Below are positions 16,682 to 25,086 of a stretch of DNA of 64,000 bases, in pieces. The notes below the pieces were generated by a model. That model was given only the letters and a program-made list of their open reading frames with translations, made no database searches and was not told the DNA's origin. Made by a program: the position numbers and the translations under genes. The stretch is taken from contig NZ_CP039292.1 of assembly GCF_004798665.1 (NCBI RefSeq), forward strand, positions 3,100,001 through 3,164,000, in the 5' to 3' direction. Numbering within the stretch: position 1 is the stretch's first letter; every line of letters starts with the position of its first letter. This DNA comes from Actinomyces procaprae (GTDB lineage: Bacteria; Actinomycetota; Actinomycetes; Actinomycetales; Actinomycetaceae).

Positions 16682-17494
16682 GTGCCCGCTACCGTGTACA
16701 TCCGCTTCGATGTCGACGCCCGCGTCCACGCCACGCCCCGACGTCTCCACGCGGCCTGGGGCCACGTACTGGATCTGCCCGCAGGCATCTCCCCCGCACG
16801 CGCCCGGCACCTGCCCAGCCTGGCCCACCGCACGCCGCACGACGCCCCCGGCCCCAAGCCCTACTGCCTGGGCCAGATGGACGAGTCGCCGGGCATGATC
16901 GGAATCGAGCTGCGTATCCTGAACGATCACCTCCTGGACACGCTCGACGCCTGGCTCGCCTGGGGCGGCGTACTGCCGCTCGGCGACGGCGCCGAGCACA
17001 CGGTCCTCGCCGCCGCCCTGGAAGCGCAGGTGCTTGAGCAGTCCTCCTGGGAGGAACTGGCCGCCACCTGCGAGCACAACGCCTGGAGCATCCAGCTGCT
17101 GTCCCCCACCGTGTTCACCACCCGGGGCCGACACTCGCCCGGCATCACCCCAACATCCCTGGCAACCAGCCTCCACAGCCGCTGGCGCCGCTGGTCGCCC
17201 CAGACCGCGCCAACGCTGCCGGAACGCGCCCATCTGGAACGGCTCCTGGCCATGGAGGACCGCACTCACGCCGTCGCCGTCGGCCTGGGCATGCCCCGAC
17301 GCGACTCCCGCGGCCGACTCGCCGACCGACGCATCCCCGCCCGCGCCGGCCGGCTGCGCATCTGCGGCCCCACCGGCACCCCGGCCACGGCCGCCTTCTC
17401 GCGGCTAATGGCCCTGGCCCGCTATACCAACGTCGGTTCACATACCTCCTACGGAATGGGCGTGATCGACGTCATCCCCGACCCGCTCCCCTGA
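16682..17494 (+). CDS. cas6: Cas6 pre-crRNA processing endoribonuclease
   Basis: The GTG at 16682 is chosen because a perfect AGGAGG lies at 16669-16674, 7 nt upstream, and because the product then begins with the first ferredoxin strand (VPATVYIRFDVDARVH). The 270-residue protein ends with the Cas6 glycine-rich loop YTNVGSHTSYGMGVIDVIP (about 248-266). A candidate catalytic histidine lies in the N-terminal half (ARVHATPRRLHAAW). It should cut the hairpin repeats of the adjacent array to leave the 8-nt ATTAAGAC handle. The gene is divergent from the array and ends 67 bp before the convergent hpt stop. The upstream frame stays open to 16391, but the sequence there looks non-coding. Confidence 0.85.
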   Translation: MPATVYIRFDVDARVHATPRRLHAAWGHVLDLPAGISPARARHLPSLAHRTPHDAPGPKPYCLGQMDESPGMIGIELRILNDHLLDTLDAWLAWGGVLPLGDGAEHTVLAAALEAQVLEQSSWEELAATCEHNAWSIQLLSPTVFTTRGRHSPGITPTSLATSLHSRWRRWSPQTAPTLPERAHLERLLAMEDRTHAVAVGLGMPRRDSRGRLADRRIPARAGRLRICGPTGTPATAAFSRLMALARYTNVGSHTSYGMGVIDVIPDPLP

Positions 17495-17561
17495 CAATCG
17501 TTGGACACGCACCCGACGCGGCACCAGGCTCGACGGCGTCATCCAGGCCGAAGCCCACGCC

Positions 17562-18116
17562 TCAGCCGCCGTAGACCTCCGGGCGCAGGGTCCCGATGAA
17601 CGGCAGGTTGCGGTACTTCTCCGCGTAGTCCAGCCCGTAGCCGACCACGAACTCGGTGGGGATGTCGAAGCCGACGTACTTGACGTCCACCTCCACCTTG
17701 GCAGCCTCCGGCTTGCGCAGCAGGGTGGCGATCTCCACGCTGGCCGCGCCGCGGCTGGACAGGTTCCCCAGCAGCCAGGACAGGGTCAGCCCGGAGTCGA
17801 TGATGTCCTCCACCACCAGCACGTGCCGGCCGGTGACGTCCGCGTCCAGATCCTTCAGGATGCGCACGACCCCGCTGGACTTGGTGCCCGACCCGTAGGA
17901 GGACACCGCCATCCAGTCCATGGGCACCGAGCGGTGCAGTCGGCGCGACAGGTCCGCCATCACGTAGACGGCCCCCTTGAGCACGCCCACCAGCAGCAGG
18001 TCGCGGTCGGCGTAGTCGACGTCGATCTGTGCGGCCATCTCATCAAGGCGCTGGTTGATCTCCTCCTCGGTGATGAGCACCTGCTGCAGGTCCTGTCCCA
18101 TGTCCGCGGCATCCAT
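17562..18116 (-). CDS. hpt: Hypoxanthine phosphoribosyltransferase
   Basis: The 184-residue enzyme joins hypoxanthine or guanine to PRPP in purine salvage. The PRPP-binding loop [19 protein letters not shown] (about 97-115) carries the conserved acidic pair, and the flexible loop region has [24 protein letters not shown] near residue 39 and [20 protein letters not shown] near 150 complete the family pattern. The ATG at 18116 is chosen for its GGAGG 8 nt upstream. In many actinobacteria hpt lies between tilS and ftsH; here neither flanks it, and the CRISPR locus lies downstream. Confidence 0.93.
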   Translation of the reverse strand: MDAADMGQDLQQVLITEEEINQRLDEMAAQIDVDYADRDLLLVGVLKGAVYVMADLSRRLHRSVPMDWMAVSSYGSGTKSSGVVRILKDLDADVTGRHVLVVEDIIDSGLTLSWLLGNLSSRGAASVEIATLLRKPEAAKVEVDVKYVGFDIPTEFVVGYGLDYAEKYRNLPFIGTLRPEVYGG

Positions 18117-18227
18117 GTGTGAGCCTCCTGGTTCTCCGGCGAGTTCTCGGCATACAACTTGCGGCGGCTGGGGCGGCGTCGGGAGAACGCGAGGGCTCCA
18201 GTCCCGGCGGCATCCTTTCACACCCGG

Positions 18228-19451
18228 CTACAGTCCCAGCCGCTCGATCCAGGCCTCGGGCCGGGCGATCTCCTCGGGCCGCGGCAGGTTCTCCGGCGCC
18301 CGCCACACCACGTTCAGTCCCGCATGCCCCACCCGGTCGACGACGGCGCGCACGAACTCCGCCCCGTCAACGTACTGGGCCCGCTTGGCCTCCGCCCCCA
18401 GCAGCCGCTCCAGCACCGTGGCCGCGGCACCGTCGCGAGAGTGCCGCAGCACGGCACGCAGCCGGTGCACCGAGGGCATCCGGCTGGGCTCGACGGCGTC
18501 GAGCACCGCCTCCGCATGCCCCTCCAGCAGCGCCATGGTGGCGGCGACGGCGGCCAGCCGTTCACGCTCGGCGGCCCCCAGGCGGTCGGCCAGCAGCGGC
18601 GAGAGCGCCTCCGGCCCCGCCGCCGTCCCGGACCGCAGCGCCCGAACCAGTCGGGACACGCCCCGGGGCTCGCCCGGTTCCGGCAGGCGCACCAGCGCGT
18701 CGGCGACCTCAACCACCTGCGCGGCCAGATAGTCGGCCAGCCAGGGCGCGGCCGTCAGCTGCAGGACGTGAGCGGCCTCGTGCAGCGCCACCCAGGCGGG
18801 CAGGTCCAGCCGGTCCAGGTCCCACTCCCGCTGCACACCGAGCACATTCGGCGCCACCAGCAGCATGCGGACCGTGCCCGCGACGGCGCCAGCACCCGGC
18901 CCCGCGGCGGCCCCCTGCGCGGGGTCAGGCGCGGCCTGGTGGGCGGCCCCAGCACCCGCGCCCGCGTCCACGCCGCCGCCCTCTCCGGGCTCCGCCCCCG
19001 CCGGCAGCACCTGGCCGAGCACACGCGTGGACACCAGGCCGAGCAGGCCGGCCACCGCGCCGGTCACGGCGGCGCGTCCGACGCCGTCGGGCACCCCGGC
19101 CCGCGAGCCCGCGGGCTCCGGCACCCGCTCCATGAGCGTGCGCAGGAACGCGGCATTGGCCCGCTGCAGGCCCGCCCGGTCCACCACCAGCACACGCATC
19201 GTCTGCGCCGCCAGACGGCCCGCACGACTCATGCCGGTGATCTGCGCCGCCCACGGCAGCGCGTCCTCCGCACTGCGCCGCAGCAGCACCACGATGCCGC
19301 GGCGGTCCGCCCCGGGCACCCGCGGCCCGGCCGGCGTGGCCAGGCGGGCCAGCCGCAACGCCCCCTCCCAGTCGACGCCGTCGGCCGCAGCCCCGCAAGC
19401 CGCAGCCCCGCCGACGCCGTCCTGGACGGGCCCGCCCGGCACCGCGCTCAC
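18228..19451 (-). CDS. Zinc-dependent metalloprotease-like protein (DUF2342 family)
   Basis: The product (407 residues) has WVALHEAAHVLQL near residue 225, an HExxH zinc motif in the setting typical of the actinobacterial DUF2342 family. Upstream is VDWEGALRLARLATPAGPRV, and residues 120-180 form an alanine/glycine-rich helix pair with an inserted low-complexity stretch. Family members are cytosolic proteins conserved next to the D-Ala-D-Ala carboxypeptidase gene, with no settled substrate. The GTG start lies 3 nt after the upstream dac stop, so the two are co-transcribed. tilS, usually next in this order, is absent before hpt. Confidence 0.82.
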   Translation of the reverse strand: MSAVPGGPVQDGVGGAAACGAAADGVDWEGALRLARLATPAGPRVPGADRRGIVVLLRRSAEDALPWAAQITGMSRAGRLAAQTMRVLVVDRAGLQRANAAFLRTLMERVPEPAGSRAGVPDGVGRAAVTGAVAGLLGLVSTRVLGQVLPAGAEPGEGGGVDAGAGAGAAHQAAPDPAQGAAAGPGAGAVAGTVRMLLVAPNVLGVQREWDLDRLDLPAWVALHEAAHVLQLTAAPWLADYLAAQVVEVADALVRLPEPGEPRGVSRLVRALRSGTAAGPEALSPLLADRLGAAERERLAAVAATMALLEGHAEAVLDAVEPSRMPSVHRLRAVLRHSRDGAAATVLERLLGAEAKRAQYVDGAEFVRAVVDRVGHAGLNVVWRAPENLPRPEEIARPEAWIERLGL

Positions 19452-19454
19452 CGC

Positions 19455-20849
19455 TCAGCCCCCGCAGCCGCAGGCGGCCAGCGGGGAGACCAGATCGTCG
19501 TCGATGGCCATCCGGGCGGAGTACAGCCCGCCCTCCTCGAAGCCGTCCACGATCACACTGAATGCCAGCAGGCGCCCGTCGGCGGTGACCACCGTGCCCG
19601 TCAAGGATGCCGCCGTATCCAGGGAGCCGGTCTTGGCGCGCACCGTGCCCGCGCCGGAGATCCCCACGTAGCGGTCATCCAGCGTCCCGTCCAGGCCGCC
19701 CACGGGCAGTGCCGTCATGAGGCTGCGTCCGGTGGTGCCGGCGTCGTCGCCCGCCGCCCGGGCGATGATCTGGGCCAGGAGCCGGGCCGGGACCTTGTCC
19801 CCCAGGGCCAGGCCGCAGGAGTCGCGCATGGTGACGCCGCTGACGTCGAAGCCGTCGTCCCGCAGCCGGGCGAGCACCGCCCGAGTCGCGCCGTCGAAGC
19901 TGGCCTCCTCCCCGGCGGCGAGCGCCACCAGGCGCCCCTCAACCTCCGTCATCGTGTTGTCGGAGGCCTTCAGGGAGACGGACAGGATGTCGGCCAGCGG
20001 CGCGGACTCGACGGCCGCCAACTCGGTGGCCTCCGCGCCCGCCGCCGCCCGGCTGACCTGCCCGGTCACCGAAATGCCGGCGGCGCGCAGGTGGTCGGCG
20101 AAGACCTGGGCGGCATCCATGGCGGGGTCGGCCGGGTAGCCGCCGGAGGGGTAGGCGGTCACGTCAACCATGAGCGGCTGTATCGGCGCCACCCAGGACT
20201 CGTTGCCCGCGGCCCAGGCGTCGTTCCAGGTGGGACCGGTGAACAGGGTGTCATCCAGGGCGACGGTGACGCTGGTGACGCCCTGCGCCTCCAGCTGCGC
20301 GGCGGCGCTCCGGGCCAGGTCGCCCAGGCCGGCGCGGCCCACCGTCGCGTCCGGGTCGCCGGCGTCCTCAGCGAGCAGGACGTCCCCGCCACCCACCAGG
20401 GTCAGCGTGCTCCCCTCCAGGACGGCGGTGGTGCGCAGCGTGTGCTCGGCGCCCATGAGTGACAGCGCCGCCCAGGCCACCGGCACCTTGTTCGAGGATG
20501 CGGGAGTCAGGGGCGAGCCGGCGCGAACATCCACCAGTTCCTCGCCGCTGACCACGTCCACGATCGACACCCCTGTCGTGCCCTTGCCTACCCGCTCATC
20601 CCCCGCCAGCGTGTTCGCCAGGGCGGTCAGCTCGGCGGCATCGGGCACCGGTGCGTCCGCGGCCAGGCCGGAGGCGGCGTCGGGCTCCTGGGCGACGGCG
20701 GAGGCCGTGGGGAAGGGCTGGACCGTGTAGTCGGCGGGCGATGCGGTCAGCACGCCGGGTACCAGATCCAGTGCGTCGGCCAGCCCGTAATAGGCGCCGA
20801 AGACGACGAGCGTGGCTGCCGTCAGGGCAGCGATCTGGGCCTTGTGCAC
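19455..20849 (-). CDS. dacB: D-alanyl-D-alanine carboxypeptidase/endopeptidase (PBP4, family S13)
   Basis: This 464-residue exported enzyme trims peptidoglycan stem peptides. The GTG at 20849 has GGAGG just upstream and gives a membrane/signal segment at residues 3-25 (AALTAATLVVFGAYYGLA). The penicillin-binding motifs are in order: TPASSNKVPVAW (SxxK serine near 118), SLKASDNTMTEVEG (SxN, near 290) and RAKTGSLDTAASLTG (KTG, near 405). The C-terminal LAACGCGG end is usual for these actinobacterial proteins. Longer readings to 21068 are low-complexity and lack a ribosome-binding site. It is divergent from ppa. Confidence 0.9.
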   Translation of the reverse strand: MHKAQIAALTAATLVVFGAYYGLADALDLVPGVLTASPADYTVQPFPTASAVAQEPDAASGLAADAPVPDAAELTALANTLAGDERVGKGTTGVSIVDVVSGEELVDVRAGSPLTPASSNKVPVAWAALSLMGAEHTLRTTAVLEGSTLTLVGGGDVLLAEDAGDPDATVGRAGLGDLARSAAAQLEAQGVTSVTVALDDTLFTGPTWNDAWAAGNESWVAPIQPLMVDVTAYPSGGYPADPAMDAAQVFADHLRAAGISVTGQVSRAAAGAEATELAAVESAPLADILSVSLKASDNTMTEVEGRLVALAAGEEASFDGATRAVLARLRDDGFDVSGVTMRDSCGLALGDKVPARLLAQIIARAAGDDAGTTGRSLMTALPVGGLDGTLDDRYVGISGAGTVRAKTGSLDTAASLTGTVVTADGRLLAFSVIVDGFEEGGLYSARMAIDDDLVSPLAACGCGG

Positions 20850-21088
20850 GGCTCCTCCGAGGGTCGGGCGGACGTTGTAGGCGAGCTTCGGGCGCGACCG
20901 CGGCGGGAAGCCCTGCCACCTCGGGCGGGCCGCATGGCTTTCCCCTCCGGATGCGCCGTCATAGTCCACACTAGTGCTATCGGACCGGCCCTTCCGGCGC
21001 GACGCCGTCCTCGTCGTGTCGCGGGCAGGCCGGCGTCCCGAGCACTCGGGGCGCCCACACGCAGGCAACGCAAGATATGGAGACAGCC

Positions 21089-21589
21089 GTGGAATTCGAC
21101 GTGACGATTGAGATCCCCAAGGGGAACCGCAACAAGTACGAGCTCGACCACACCACCGGGCGCATCAAGCTGGACCGGATGCTGTTCACCTCCACCCGCT
21201 ACCCCGACGACTACGGGTTCATCGACAACACCCTGGGCGAGGACGGGGACCCGCTCGACGCGCTGGTCCTGCTGGAGGAGCCCACCTTCCCGGGCTGCCT
21301 GATCCGCTGCCGCGCCCTGGGCATGTTCCGCATGCGCGACGAGAAGGGCGGGGACGACAAGGTCCTGTGCGTGCCCGCGGGCGACCAGCGCGCCTCCTGG
21401 CGCACCGACATTGAGGACGTCTCCGAGTTCCACCGCCTGGAGATCCAGCACTTCTTCGAGGTGTACAAGGACCTCGAGCCCGGCAAGAGCGTGGAGGGCG
21501 CGCACTGGGTCGGCCGTGAGGAGGCCGAGGCGGAGATCCGCCTGTCCTACGAGCGCGAGGCCGCCCGCATCGCCCGCGAGGGGCACTGA
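21089..21589 (+). CDS. ppa: Inorganic pyrophosphatase
   Basis: The 166-residue class I (family I) enzyme hydrolyses PPi from biosynthesis. It has [15 protein letters not shown] at the start, [20 protein letters not shown] (the DxxDPxD metal site) near residue 45, and [17 protein letters not shown] near 95. I place the start at GTG 21089 rather than ATG 21077, because GGAGA then lies at the right distance and the protein begins [11 protein letters not shown] as in other actinobacteria. A hairpin follows at 21603-21635. Confidence 0.95.
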   Translation: MEFDVTIEIPKGNRNKYELDHTTGRIKLDRMLFTSTRYPDDYGFIDNTLGEDGDPLDALVLLEEPTFPGCLIRCRALGMFRMRDEKGGDDKVLCVPAGDQRASWRTDIEDVSEFHRLEIQHFFEVYKDLEPGKSVEGAHWVGREEAEAEIRLSYEREAARIAREGH

Positions 21590-21602
21590 GACGGGCCACC
21601 GT

Positions 21603-21635
21603 GGCCGCCCCTGATTGAACCGCGGTGGGGCGGCC
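21603..21635 (+). terminator. Hairpin terminator after ppa
   Basis: GGCCGCCCC at 21603-21611 pairs with GGGGCGGCC at 21627-21635 around a 15-nt loop, 14 nt after the stop. There is no U tract, which is usual in high-GC actinobacteria. Confidence 0.6.
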
Positions 21636-21698
21636 GCGTCGCGCCCGGGCGGACGCCTGCCGCCCGGACCGGTCGGCCGCCCCGGCTCCGGCGGTGAG

Positions 21699-21733
21699 CC
21701 CGACGACGGCGCCCCTGAGTCGCCGCCGTCGGG
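21699..21733 (-). terminator. Hairpin terminator after the NlpC/P60 gene
   Basis: CCCGACGACGGCG (21699-21711) pairs with CGCCGCCGTCGGG (21721-21733) with one mismatch and a 9-nt loop. It lies immediately past the stop of the minus-strand wall hydrolase. Confidence 0.6.
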
Positions 21734-21737
21734 CAGA

Positions 21738-23201
21738 TCAGGGGCGCACGGCGTAGGGCATGACCCCGGAGTAGCGCATCGAGGTCACGCGCACCGTGTA
21801 GCCGAAGGTCGGCGCTTCGATCATCTGACCGTTGCCCAGGTACATGGCCACGTGGTAGATCCCGGACTGGGTGCCGTTGGAGGACCAGAAGACCAGGTCG
21901 CCCGGCTGGGCGCTGGACAGGGGGATCATCGTGCCCTGGCCGTACTGCGCGCGGGAGGAGTGCGTCAGGTACACGCCCGCCGCCCGGTAGGACATCATCG
22001 TCAGCCCCGAGCAGTCGACTCCCGCGTAGGACTCGCCCGCCCACACGTAGGGCACGCCGATGTAGGTGTAGGCCGTCGCAATGGCGGTGCTCGCCGCGCC
22101 GCCGGAGCTCGCTGTGCTGGTGTTCGTCGCGGTTTGCCGCGGAGTCTGGGAAGAGGAACCGGAGGACGAGCCGGACGAGCCGCCTGACGACGAGCCACCG
22201 GAGGACGAGCCGCCCGACGACGAGCCGCCGGAGGAGCTTCCAGAGGACGAGGAGCCGGACGAGCCGCTCGATGAGGAGCCGGATGAGGACTGCCCGCCCG
22301 AGCTCGTGGACTCCTCGGAGGACTGCCCGGAGGAGGACTGCGAATTGCGCTCCTCAGCCTGACGCGCCGCCTCGGCCTGGGCGGCCTGCTCACGAGCCGC
22401 CTGCTCGGCCGCCTCCTTGGCGGCGGCCTCCTCCCGGGCCTTGCGCTCCGCCTCCAGCTGCTCCTGGTAGGCGGTCTCGAGCTCAACGGTGGTGTTGCGC
22501 TGCTCTGCGAGCTGGGCGATGAGGCTTGCCCGTTCGGTCTCGGCCGAGGCCTGCGCCGCCTGCGCAGCGGTGGCGGCGGCATCGGCATTGGCCTTGGCGG
22601 TGGCGGCGGCGTCGGCGGCCGTCTGCTTGGCCTCCACCTTGGAGTCGGCAATGGACTGCATCGTGTCCGCGACCGCCTGCAGGGCCTCGACGCTCTGCAG
22701 CTGCGAGTCAGTGTCCTCGCCCGCGCGCACCAGCGCAACACTGACGTCGGTGGCATCGCCGAGGGACTCACCGGACAGGTAGGGGGCCAGGACGTCCAGC
22801 GTGCCGGCGCTGCCCTGCTCGTAGGTCTCGGCGACGACGGCGCCCAGGTCGGTGCGCGCCTCATCCGTCTCCTCGGCGGCGGCGTCGGCGTTGGCCTGGG
22901 CGGTCTCGGCCTCGGTGGTGGCGGCGTCGAGCTCATCCACCGCGGTCAGGTAGTCCTCGTTCGCCGCGGCCGCCTCGATCTCGGCCGCGGCGGTGTTGAC
23001 GCTCAGCTGGGCCAGGGAGGCCTCGAGCGAGGCGATGGAGGCCGCCGTCGTCTGCTCGGCGGACTTGGCGCGGTCAATATCGTCCTGGGTCACCTCATCG
23101 GCAACTGCCGGGGTGAACGTCACGGCGAGTGCGAGTACCGCGGCGGTCAGGCTCGCGCGCATGGGGGCGCTTGAGCGGCGCGGGCGATGGGTCGTGCTCA
23201 C
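21738..23201 (-). CDS. Secreted NlpC/P60 peptidoglycan endopeptidase with coiled coil and Ser/Gly linker
   Basis: Residues 1-35 hold a signal peptide (RRSSAPMRASLTAAVLALAV, cleavage after PAVA). Residues about 38-300 are an alanine/glutamate-rich coiled coil like those that regulate RipA/CwlT-type hydrolases. A Ser/Gly linker of about 75 residues follows (SSSGG units). The C-terminal 120 residues are the NlpC/P60 domain: nucleophile Cys in YAGVDCSGLTMMSY, His in GIYHVAMYLGNGQM. It should cut D-Glu-DAP/Lys-type stem peptides during cell separation. GTG at 23201 has GGAGAA 5 nt upstream; ATG at 23216 with AAGGAGG is an alternative. Confidence 0.9.
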   Translation of the reverse strand: MSTTHRPRRSSAPMRASLTAAVLALAVTFTPAVADEVTQDDIDRAKSAEQTTAASIASLEASLAQLSVNTAAAEIEAAAANEDYLTAVDELDAATTEAETAQANADAAAEETDEARTDLGAVVAETYEQGSAGTLDVLAPYLSGESLGDATDVSVALVRAGEDTDSQLQSVEALQAVADTMQSIADSKVEAKQTAADAAATAKANADAAATAAQAAQASAETERASLIAQLAEQRNTTVELETAYQEQLEAERKAREEAAAKEAAEQAAREQAAQAEAARQAEERNSQSSSGQSSEESTSSGGQSSSGSSSSGSSGSSSSGSSSGGSSSGGSSSGGSSSGGSSGSSSGSSSQTPRQTATNTSTASSGGAASTAIATAYTYIGVPYVWAGESYAGVDCSGLTMMSYRAAGVYLTHSSRAQYGQGTMIPLSSAQPGDLVFWSSNGTQSGIYHVAMYLGNGQMIEAPTFGYTVRVTSMRYSGVMPYAVRP

Positions 23202-23522
23202 AAGTTCTCCGTACATGTTCCGGCGCGCCTCCTTGACCGACGCACCCCGGTTGTTCTCGCATACCGTACCCATCAATACCCGCAAGAGAAACACGAACAA
23301 CAGAATTCACAGCAGCCACAGGGGGCACCCCACGTACCACCAACCCCGGAATGGCGCGGTTCTACGACACGCATCGCGGATGCGTGGCATTCGTCACACT
23401 GAGCTCTGAGGTAGCGTTTCCCTCACAGGTCCGCTCGGCCCGGCCCTCCCGCGGTCCCGGCCACCACTCCACGACCTGCCATCAAATCCGTCGTAGATTC
23501 CGCCATTGATCAAGGAGTTCTC
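23202..23522. other. Divergent promoter region between the NlpC/P60 gene and metY
   Basis: This 321-bp stretch has no gene. It must hold the promoters of both divergent genes. The end near metY carries AAGGAG at about 23513-23518. A structured leader upstream of the wall hydrolase is possible, but I do not see a riboswitch consensus clearly enough to call one. Confidence 0.5.
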
Positions 23523-24884
23523 ATGGCTGAAGCACCGTCCAGCACTCCGGAGCACGTCCCCTCCCCCGCAGACCCGACCGGCTGGCGCTTCGAGACCATG
23601 CAGGTCCAGGCCGGCCACACCCCCGACTCCGACACCGGCGCTCGGGCCATCCCGATCTACCAGTCGACCTCATTCGTCTTCCCCAACGCCCAGGAGGCCG
23701 CCGAGCGCTTCGAGCTGAAGTCCCTCGGCCCCATCTACACGCGCCTGGACAACCCCACCAACCAGATCGTCGCGCGCCGCATCGCCGCACTGGAAGGCGG
23801 CATCGGCGCCCACCTGGTCGCCTCCGGAATGGCCGCGCAGGCACTGACCTTCTTCACGCTGGGCGGGCAGGGCAGCAACATCGTCGCCTCCCCCTCCCTG
23901 TACGGGGGCACCGTCAACCAGCTGAACCACACCCTGCCCAAGCTCGGCATCGAGACGCGCTTCGTGAGCGACCCCGGTGATCCGGAGGCCTGGGCGGCTC
24001 TGGCCGATGAGCGCACCATCTGCTTCTTCGGCGAGTCCATCCCCAACCCCAAGGGCGACATCCTCGACATCGAGGCGATCGCGCAGGCCGCGCACGCGCT
24101 CGGCATCCCGCTGGTGGTGGACAACACCGTCGCCTCCCCCTACCTGATCCGCCCCTTCGAGTGGGGTGCGGACATCGTCGTTCACGCGGCCACGAAGTTC
24201 CTCGGCGGGCACGGCTCCACCGTCATGGGCGTGATCGTCGACTCCGGGAACTTCGACTTCTCCCTCCAGCCCGAGCGCTTCCCCGCCTTCAACACGCCCG
24301 ACCCCTCCTACAACGGCCTGGTCTACGCCCGCGACCTCGGCGTGGGCAGCCCCCTGGGCAACATGGCCTTCATCCTGCGGGCCCACACCGCCGGCCAGCG
24401 GGACCTCGGCTTCGCCGCGAGCCCGGCGGACTCCTTCCTGATCGCCCAGGGCGTGGAGACCCTCTCCCTACGCATGGAGCGGCACGTGGACAACGCGCTG
24501 GCAGTCGCGAAGTGGCTCGAGGGCCGGCCGGAGGTGTCCGAGGTCCGCTACTCGGGCCTCGAGTCCAGCCCCTACTACGAGCTGCACCGCAAGTACTGCC
24601 CGCGCGGGGCGGGCAGCGTCTTCGCCTTCGACCTGGTCGGCGGGCGTGAGGCGGGGGCCGCCTTCATCGACGCGCTGTCCCTGTTCTCCAACCTGGCCAA
24701 CATCGGCGACGTCCGCTCGCTGTGCGTCCACCCGGCCACGACCACGCACTCCCAGCTCTCCGACGAGGAGCTCGCCCGCGCCGGCATCAGCGCCGGCACC
24801 GTACGCCTGAGCATCGGCATTGAGCACGTCGATGACATCATCGCCGACCTGGAGCGGGGCCTGGCCGCCGTCGCCGCGCTCTAA
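23523..24884 (+). CDS. metY: O-acetylhomoserine aminocarboxypropyltransferase (homocysteine synthase)
   Basis: The 453-residue PLP enzyme makes homocysteine from O-acetylhomoserine and sulfide. It has the Cys/Met metabolism fold: IYQSTSFVFPNAQEA near 45, YTRLDNPTNQIVARRIAALE near 75, GGTVNQLNHTLPK near 130 and the PLP lysine in VHAATKFLGGHGST near 225. The start has AAGGAG 6 nt upstream. It is followed by metX, which makes its substrate, so the two form a direct sulfhydrylation route. A palindromic repeat pair separates them (24920-24954). Confidence 0.93.
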   Translation: MAEAPSSTPEHVPSPADPTGWRFETMQVQAGHTPDSDTGARAIPIYQSTSFVFPNAQEAAERFELKSLGPIYTRLDNPTNQIVARRIAALEGGIGAHLVASGMAAQALTFFTLGGQGSNIVASPSLYGGTVNQLNHTLPKLGIETRFVSDPGDPEAWAALADERTICFFGESIPNPKGDILDIEAIAQAAHALGIPLVVDNTVASPYLIRPFEWGADIVVHAATKFLGGHGSTVMGVIVDSGNFDFSLQPERFPAFNTPDPSYNGLVYARDLGVGSPLGNMAFILRAHTAGQRDLGFAASPADSFLIAQGVETLSLRMERHVDNALAVAKWLEGRPEVSEVRYSGLESSPYYELHRKYCPRGAGSVFAFDLVGGREAGAAFIDALSLFSNLANIGDVRSLCVHPATTTHSQLSDEELARAGISAGTVRLSIGIEHVDDIIADLERGLAAVAAL

Positions 24885-24919
24885 TATCCCGCTCCCATCC
24901 CGCTCTCATCCCGCTCCCC

Positions 24920-24954
24920 ACCGAGGTCGGTAGATCTTACGTACCGAGGTCGGT
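24920..24954. repeat. Palindromic repeat, one and a half 23-bp units
   Basis: ACCGAGGTCGGT, AGATCT, TACGTA and a second ACCGAGGTCGGT follow one another over 35 bp. Each block is itself a palindrome or near-palindrome. The same unit is found in arrays at 46141-46266 and, inverted, at 46656-46782. Here it lies between metY and metX. Confidence 0.85.
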
Positions 24955-25086
24955 CCGAGGACGCCTCACTCGTGCGGCCGTGCTGGCCGGCGGCAAGACC
25001 GCTGGCCAGCACGGCCCGCCCCACCACGGCCCGCCCGCCCCAGCACATCCCCGGCCCCGGGGCGCCCAACACTTATCCCGGCTACG

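Noticed and set aside
18119..20462. Long plus-strand frames opposite the DUF2342 and dac genes
   Set aside because: Arg/Pro/Gly-rich antisense shadows without ribosome-binding sites.
23202..23522. c-di-AMP (ydaO-type) riboswitch upstream of the NlpC/P60 gene
   Set aside because: Such genes often have one, but only scattered GGGG and GAACAACCGGGG pieces are visible and no complete consensus could be laid out.
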